Source: CAURMH01 sp963525745
GTDB taxonomy: Bacteria; Pseudomonadota; Gammaproteobacteria; Enterobacterales; Pasteurellaceae
Direction: 5' to 3'
NCBI GenBank assembly: GCA_963525745.1
Contig: CAURMH010000035.1
Coordinates: 1-17,368, forward strand
Length of the DNA stretch: 17,368 bases
Shown here: in pieces, positions 13,592 through 17,368 of the stretch
Layout: the number at the start of each line of letters is the position of its first letter
How positions within the stretch are numbered: position 1 is the stretch's first letter
Made by a program: the position numbers and the translations under genes
The notes under the pieces: model-generated
Database searches by the model: none
Told to the model about the DNA's origin: nothing
Seen by the model: the letters and a program-made list of their open reading frames with translations, nothing else

Positions 13592-14035
13592 TTATTTTTT
13601 CTTAACTAGAGGGAAATTAGCGCCGGCCCAGCCGCTAATACCGTCTTTTAGCACATAAACTTTTGTAAAGCCTTGTTTTACCAAAGAGGCGGCGGACGTT
13701 GCGGCAGAAATCCCATTTACATCAACTAAAACAACCGGAGTTTCTTTATGATGTTCGATTTTTCCAAGATTCCGACTTTTAATTTCAGTAGGTAACACAT
13801 TGATACTATTAACAATATGACCCCGCTGGAATTCATCTAAACTGCGCAGATCGATAACGGCAGCTTCATCATTATTAATCAAACAAACCATTTCCGCTTG
13901 CGAAATAATCTTAAATTTACGGCTGGCCGCTTGAATGAAAGAGTAAACCACCATGCAGAAGATCGCGATCCATGCGATGGTCAAAAGGGTATGTTTTTGA
14001 GCAAATTCAATTGCCGAAGGCATAAATTCTTGCAT
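13592..14035 (-). CDS. yibN: Membrane-anchored rhodanese-like protein YibN
   Basis: A 147-aa protein with one N-terminal membrane span (about residues 17-36) and a rhodanese-fold domain (about 45-140: VIDLRSLDEFQRGHIVNSINV, YVLKDGISGWAGANFPLV). The position of the catalytic loop reads VVLVDVNGISAA, without cysteine, so thiosulfate sulfurtransferase activity is not expected. E. coli YibN lacks the cysteine as well. It is the first gene of yibN-secB-gpsA-cysE, and its promoter should lie in 14036-14190. Confidence 0.9.
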   Translation of the reverse strand: MQEFMPSAIEFAQKHTLLTIAWIAIFCMVVYSFIQAASRKFKIISQAEMVCLINNDEAAVIDLRSLDEFQRGHIVNSINVLPTEIKSRNLGKIEHHKETPVVLVDVNGISAATSAASLVKQGFTKVYVLKDGISGWAGANFPLVKKK

Positions 14036-14078
14036 GCTATTCTCAATTTATTCGGGTTAAAAAACGCCCTTAAGTATA

Positions 14079-14087
14079 ACCGCACTT
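14079..14087 (-). repeat. DNA uptake signal sequence (AAGTGCGGT)
   Basis: Perfect core in the divergent gap between yibN and the hsdM remnant. Confidence 0.9.
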
Positions 14088-14193
14088 TGGTATCTTTCAA
14101 AGCGTTATTACGCCTTCCTTACGCTATGTGCTATTATAACCGACCTCATCTATTGTGTTTTGTGTTGAAATCCTATTCAAGCGGAGAAATTTT

Positions 14194-14802
14194 ATGGCAG
14201 CAGCAATTCAACAACGCGCCGAACTTCAACGCCGTATTTAGCAAATTGCCAATGATGTGTACGTGGTTCCGTTGATAGTTGGGATTTTAAACAATATGTG
14301 CTGGGCACATTGTTTTATTGATTTATCAGTGAAAATTTTACCAACTATATTGAAGTGGGTGATGAAAGCGTGAATTATGTAGGCTTTGCTGATACTGATG
14401 AACACATTGCCTTAATCAAAGAAGATACGATTAAAGCAAAAGGTTACTTTATTTATCCAAGTCAGCTATTTAAAAACGTGGTATCAAACGCCAATACCAA
14501 TCCAAACATCAATACTGAACTTAAACAAATTTTTAGCGATATTGAAAACTCCGCTACAGGCTTTCCTTCCGAAGACGACATTAAAGGTCTATTTGCCGAT
14601 TTTGATACCACCAGCAACTGACTTGGCAATACGGTAAGCGATAAAAATAGTCGTTTAGCTGCCGTATTAAAAGGCGTTGCCGAGCTGGATTTTGGCAAAT
14701 TTGAAGATAATCACATCAATTTATTTGGTGATGCCTACGAATTTTTAATTTCCAACTATGCCGCCAATGCGGGCTCTTTGCTATTACAAGCTAAAAAAAC
14801 AT
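14194..14802 (+). pseudogene. hsdM: 5' remnant of type I restriction-modification methylase gene hsdM
   Basis: The remnant starts MAAAIQQRAELQRRI with GGAG upstream (14182-14185). Lesions: TAG at 14239-14241, where the family has Trp; insertion of TA at 14260-14261; TGA at 14319-14321 inside TLFY-FISENFTNYIE; and TGA at 14619-14621 (DTTSN-LGNTV). The text then reads ELDFGKFEDNHINLFGDAYE and SNYAANAG, and jumps at 14772-14774 straight to SLLLQAKK. In intact HsdM the segment with the FFTP and AdoMet-binding motif I residues (ending in GSGSLLLQ) lies between these, so about 35-40 codons are deleted in frame. It is cut by the IS at 14803. Nothing of the rest of hsdM, hsdS or hsdR remains in the window. 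Confidence 0.88.
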
Positions 14803-15508
14803 GGGGCTGTACTAGATAATGACTAAAAATCCCACTTAGGTTAGAATAAACCAATGAGAAAAAGTCGCTTAAGCTGGCATAAAAAATAAACTCTTTGAGC
14901 TGTTTGTAGCTAGAGTTACTGCTAGAACAGCTGGGCTCTGGTTAATGTAAACAAAAATACAACAGCTTATTATTTTCATCGTTTACGTTTGCTCATCTAT
15001 CAAACCCAGCCCTCATTTGGAAATGTTTGAGGGCGAGATTAAAGCCGATGAAAGCTATTTTGGCGATGCGCATAAGGGGAAACAAGGTCGTGATGCAGCG
15101 GGAAAAGTCGCTGTATTCGGGCTTCTCAAGCGAAATAGCAAGGTTTATACCGTTGTTGCCCCGAATGCTCAATCAGCAACACTATTACCAATGCTCCATG
15201 AGAAGGTTAAACCTGATAGCATTGTTTACACCGATACTTACCGTAGTTATGATGTGCTTAATATCAGCGAATTTAGCCATTTTCGCATCAATCACAGCAC
15301 GTATTTTGCTGAAAATCATAACCACTGAGAATTTTTGGAACCAAGCAAAACGCCATTTACGCAAGTTTAATGGCATTCCCAAAGCGCATTTTGAGCTGTA
15401 TTTGAAGGAATGTGAATGGCGTTTTAACAACAGTGAAATAAAATCCCAAATTTACATTTTAAAACAATTAGTTAAAGGGAATTTGGTCTAGTTATCTAGT
15501 ACAGCCCC
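14803..15508 (+). mobile_element. Decayed IS1016-like insertion sequence (IS1595 family)
   Basis: A 706-bp element bounded by perfect 17-bp terminal inverted repeats GGGGCTGTACTAGATAA (14803-14819) and its complement (15492-15508). Size, ends and transposase fit IS1016 of Haemophilus. The 8-bp flanks (AAAAACAT left, TTATTTAC right) do not match, so no target-site duplication is left. It joins the hsdM remnant to the rplS terminator region, which implies a deletion or recombination at the IS after insertion. Confidence 0.88.
14854..15491 (+). pseudogene. Frameshifted IS1016-type transposase (ISXO2-like DDE domain)
   Basis: Reading MRKSRLS from 14854, the protein is spread over three frames: NKLFELFVARVTARTAG, then LVNVNKNTTAYYFHRLRLLI, then EMFEGEIKADESYFGDAHKG through YTDTYRSYDVLNISEFSHFR to NHNH, then ENFWNQAKRHLRKFNGIPKA to the stop at 15489-15491. 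The acidic residues of the DDE site are recognisable (ADESYFG; VYTDTYRSYD). At about 15324 the usual link between NHNH and ENFW is missing, consistent with a small deletion. At least four frame shifts exclude a working transposase. Confidence 0.87.
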
Positions 15509-15531
15509 TTATTTACCGACTTTACATATAA

Positions 15532-15555
15532 AAAGGCTCGAGAACCCGAGCCTTT
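15532..15555 (-). terminator. Terminator of the rimM-trmD-rplS operon
   Basis: A 9-bp stem AAAGGCTCG/CGAGCCTTT with a 6-nt loop, followed by a U-run on the minus strand, 28 bp after the rplS stop. A T-rich stretch also follows on the plus strand, so it may work in both directions and block transcription out of the IS. Confidence 0.9.
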
Positions 15556-15583
15556 ATTTTTCTTTGCAAATTTCTGAATGAAA

Positions 15584-15934
15584 TTATTCGCCCAAACGCT
15601 CTTTAATACGAGCAGATTTACCTGAACGTTCACGTAAGTAGTAGAGTTTAGCTTTACGTACCGCACCTTTACGTTTAACAGCGATAGAATCTACTGCCGG
15701 TGAGTGAGTTTGGAATACACGCTCAACGCCTACACTATTTGATACTTTACGTAAAGTAAATGCTGAATGCAAGCCACGGTTACGAATTGCAATAACCACG
15801 CCTTCGAATGCTTGCAAACGACGTTTGCTACCTTCAACTACCCATACTTTAACTTCTAAAGTATCACCTGGGCGGAAACTAGGTACGTTTTGTTTTAATT
15901 GTTCTTGTTCAAGTTGTTTGATAATGTTAGACAT
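15584..15934 (-). CDS. rplS: 50S ribosomal protein L19
   Basis: A 116-aa ribosomal protein at the 30S-50S interface. It has the typical sequence MSNIIKQLEQEQLKQNVPSF, FRPGDTLEVKVWVVEG, RLQAFEGVVIAIRNRG and SAFTLRKVSNSVGVERVF, ending YLRERSGKSARIKERLGE, and is the family length (E. coli 115). AAGGAT precedes the ATG. It is the last gene of the rpsP-rimM-trmD-rplS operon, separated from trmD by a 130-bp structured gap. Confidence 0.98.
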   Translation of the reverse strand: MSNIIKQLEQEQLKQNVPSFRPGDTLEVKVWVVEGSKRRLQAFEGVVIAIRNRGLHSAFTLRKVSNSVGVERVFQTHSPAVDSIAVKRKGAVRKAKLYYLRERSGKSARIKERLGE

Positions 15935-15986
15935 TTTTTGATCCTTTAATGATCCTAGATTTAACTGAGTTGTTTTGCTTCATATT

Positions 15987-16063
15987 TTAATTAATCTACT
16001 ACGTGGCTGCACTTCGCCGTACTCATTGTACTGTCTTCAGCTTGCCACTTGTATCTTAATTAA
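15987..16063 (-). other. Structured intergenic element between trmD and rplS
   Basis: Two TTAATTAA boxes (15987-15994, 16056-16063) enclose GTGGC (16003-16007) and GCCAC (16044-16048) arms, with a GTAC...GTAC centre (minus strand AGTACAATGAGTACGG). The nested symmetry suggests an RNA fold or a repeat unit. Lying before rplS, it could be a leader, a processing site, or an intergenic repeat; no known riboswitch was recognised. Confidence 0.4.
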
Positions 16064-16064
16064 A

Positions 16065-16817
16065 CTATTTTGCAAAACCTTGCTGCTGTTCTGTTTTCAC
16101 TTCTTTCAACAGCTTACGTTGTTCGTCAGTCAGAGCTAGGCCTTCTAAGAGCTCAGGGCGACGGAGCAGCGTTCTTTCAAGCGATTGTTTTAATCGCCAT
16201 TTACGAATTTCTTCGTGGTGCCCCGACATCAGCACTGGCGGTACGGTTAAGCCTTCTAACACTTCCGGTCTGGTATAATGAGGACAATCTAACAATCCAT
16301 CAGCAAAAGAATCTTCTTCTGCAGAGGCTTGTTTACCCAATACCCCAGGAACAAATCGTGCAACGGCATCAATTAATGTCATTGCCGGTAATTCACCACC
16401 GGTTAAAACGTAATCCCCGATTGACCATTCTTCATCAATTTCAGTTTGAATCAATCGTTCGTCAATCCCTTCGTACCGCCCGCACACCAAAATCAATTTC
16501 TGATTTTGTGCCAGTTCCGTTACGCCAGATTGTTCCAATTTTCGTCCTTGCGGCGAAAGGTAAATCACCTTTGCGCCTTCTCCTGCCGCTGCTTTTGCCG
16601 CATGAATCGCATCCCGTAAAGGTTGCACCATCATCAGCATTCCTGGGCCACCGCCATAAGGGCGATCATCCACAGCTTTATGCCTATCGTGTGTGAAATC
16701 ACGCGGATTCCAACACTGAATTTGCAAGAGATTATGTTTTACAGCTCTACCAGTTACCCCAAATTCCGTAATTGCTTCAAACATTTCGGGGAATAACGTG
16801 ATTATTCCAATCCACAT
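16065..16817 (-). CDS. trmD: tRNA (guanine-N1-)-methyltransferase
   Basis: A 250-aa SPOUT-class enzyme that makes m1G37 in tRNAs reading CNN codons, preventing +1 frameshifts. Residues about 1-160 form the trefoil-knot AdoMet-binding domain: MWIGIITLFPEMFEAI, YGGGPGMLMM, IYLSPQGRKL, LVCGRYEGIDER and SIGDYVLTGGELPAMT. The linker EEDSFADGLLDCPHYTRP contains the catalytic aspartate region, and the C-terminal domain is helical. AGGA precedes the ATG. Length agrees with E. coli TrmD (255 aa). Confidence 0.97.
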   Translation of the reverse strand: MWIGIITLFPEMFEAITEFGVTGRAVKHNLLQIQCWNPRDFTHDRHKAVDDRPYGGGPGMLMMVQPLRDAIHAAKAAAGEGAKVIYLSPQGRKLEQSGVTELAQNQKLILVCGRYEGIDERLIQTEIDEEWSIGDYVLTGGELPAMTLIDAVARFVPGVLGKQASAEEDSFADGLLDCPHYTRPEVLEGLTVPPVLMSGHHEEIRKWRLKQSLERTLLRRPELLEGLALTDEQRKLLKEVKTEQQQGFAK

Positions 16818-16839
16818 GATTTAATCCTACTTTGTTCAA

Positions 16840-16857
16840 AACGTACTACATTACGTT
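16840..16857 (-). repeat. Short hairpin upstream of trmD
   Basis: AACGTA/TACGTT arms (6 bp, perfect) with a 6-nt loop in the 55-bp rimM-trmD gap, 22 bases before the trmD start. No U-run follows, so it is not a terminator; it may affect processing or translation of trmD. Confidence 0.4.
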
Positions 16858-16872
16858 CGTGCACACTTGAGA

Positions 16873-17367
16873 TTAGAAACCAGCGTCCCAATCCACTTCA
16901 ATCATTTTCGTGGTGAGATCGACTCTTTTAACTACTTGTTCATACAAGAACGGAATTAACCGCTCTTGTTTTCCGAAAGCATCTTTAGCGTTTGCTTTAA
17001 CCACCAACACATCATTTGAACCGGTTTCCATCATTTCTGTCACTGTGCCCATGGTATAACCCTGAAGATTCACTACTGAACAGCCGATTAAATCGTGCCA
17101 ATAATAATCCCCTTCTTCTAACTTAGGGAACACAGACAAATCCACACCAATTTCAACATTTGCCAAAACCTGTGCATCTTCACGATTATCCACACCTTTC
17201 AGTTTTACGATAAGTTCGTGATTATGATGACGCCAGTTTTCAAGTTCTGTGGGTTGCCATTCACCTTTGATTTTTAAAAACCAAGGTTGATAGTCAAAAA
17301 TACTTTCAGCATATTCTGTTGATGAATAAATACGTAACCACCCACGAATACCGTAGGTTGAGCCTAA
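16873..17367 (-). CDS. rimM: Ribosome maturation factor RimM (5' end outside the window)
   Basis: The C-terminal 164 residues of RimM, which binds ribosomal protein S19 and helps mature the 30S head. The readable part begins LGSTYGIRGWLRIYSSTEYA, so about 11 residues are missing beyond the right edge (family length about 175). Residues before VDNREDAQ are the first beta-barrel domain. From EEGDYYWHDLIGCSVVNLQG to the end is the PRC-barrel domain with ERLIPFL and VEVDWD-like KMIEVDWDAGF. An internal ATG at 17191-17193 is not the start. Order rimM-trmD-rplS is the conserved operon. Confidence 0.95.
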   Translation of the reverse strand, partial: LGSTYGIRGWLRIYSSTEYAESIFDYQPWFLKIKGEWQPTELENWRHHNHELIVKLKGVDNREDAQVLANVEIGVDLSVFPKLEEGDYYWHDLIGCSVVNLQGYTMGTVTEMMETGSNDVLVVKANAKDAFGKQERLIPFLYEQVVKRVDLTTKMIEVDWDAGF

Positions 17368-17368
17368 T

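Noticed and set aside
14462..14698. A 78-codon minus-strand frame across the hsdM remnant
   Set aside because: The plus strand reads as a clear HsdM protein in this stretch; the frame is a shadow.
14795..15516. A target-site duplication around the IS
   Set aside because: The 8-bp flanks AAAAACAT and TTATTTAC differ, in either orientation.
16070..16696. A 208-codon open frame on the plus strand opposite trmD
   Set aside because: It is the antisense shadow of a conserved gene and has no protein-like motifs or ribosome binding site.
1..17368. CRISPR arrays, tRNA genes and prophage structural genes
   Set aside because: No regularly spaced repeats, cloverleaf sequences or phage-like proteins were seen; the only mobile DNA supported is the IS1016-like element.

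Overview
The window looks like a chromosomal segment of a Pasteurellaceae bacterium. Eight perfect copies of the 9-mer AAGTGCGGT/ACCGCACTT, the DNA-uptake signal (USS) of the Haemophilus influenzae/Aggregatibacter/Pasteurella type, occur in 17.4 kb where chance predicts about 0.13. Gene order and protein sequences also fit this family (the one-chain peroxiredoxin-glutaredoxin next to oxyR and slyX, and a CysE ending in NLNI). The moderate GC content and gene content suggest Aggregatibacter more than H. influenzae, but the species is not fixed by the sequence.

Left part (1-5800): on the minus strand a broken yigZ, then trkH and hemG, runs toward the left edge, where a strong stable-RNA-type promoter points out of the window. 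In enterics hemG is followed by an rRNA operon, so an rrn operon probably begins just outside. The complete sulfur-relay set for tRNA 2-thiouridylation follows: tusA (+) converging, with one membrane-protein gene between, on tusDCB (-). Next come fkpA (-), ended by a terminator that contains a USS, and divergent slyX (+).

Oxidative-stress and lipid regulators (5860-8240): a peroxiredoxin-glutaredoxin gene (-) is divergent from oxyR (+). A 13/16 match to the OxyR tetranucleotide operator lies between them. fabR follows oxyR with a 1-nt gap.

Decayed AT-rich pocket (8240-9650): a broken gene for a small secreted four-cysteine protein (-) is divergent from a broken XRE-family regulator (+). Each reading frame is shifted and later restored. 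The pocket has no host-type USS but does carry one ACAAGCGGT, the uptake signal of the Actinobacillus pleuropneumoniae type, which suggests that it came from another Pasteurellaceae lineage.

Right part (9650-14035, all minus): an AhpD-like protein, an unrecognised 280-aa protein, and the operon yibN-secB-gpsA-cysE (enteric order without grxC).

Rearranged joint (14190-15510): a dead 5' fragment of a type I restriction methylase gene (hsdM) runs into a 706-bp IS1016-like element (IS1595 family). The element has perfect 17-bp ends but a wrecked transposase and no target-site duplication. It abuts the terminator of the rimM-trmD-rplS operon (-), which runs in from the right edge with rimM cut by the window end. 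Overall this is a conserved housekeeping backbone with five pseudogenes, consistent with ongoing decay of accessory DNA.
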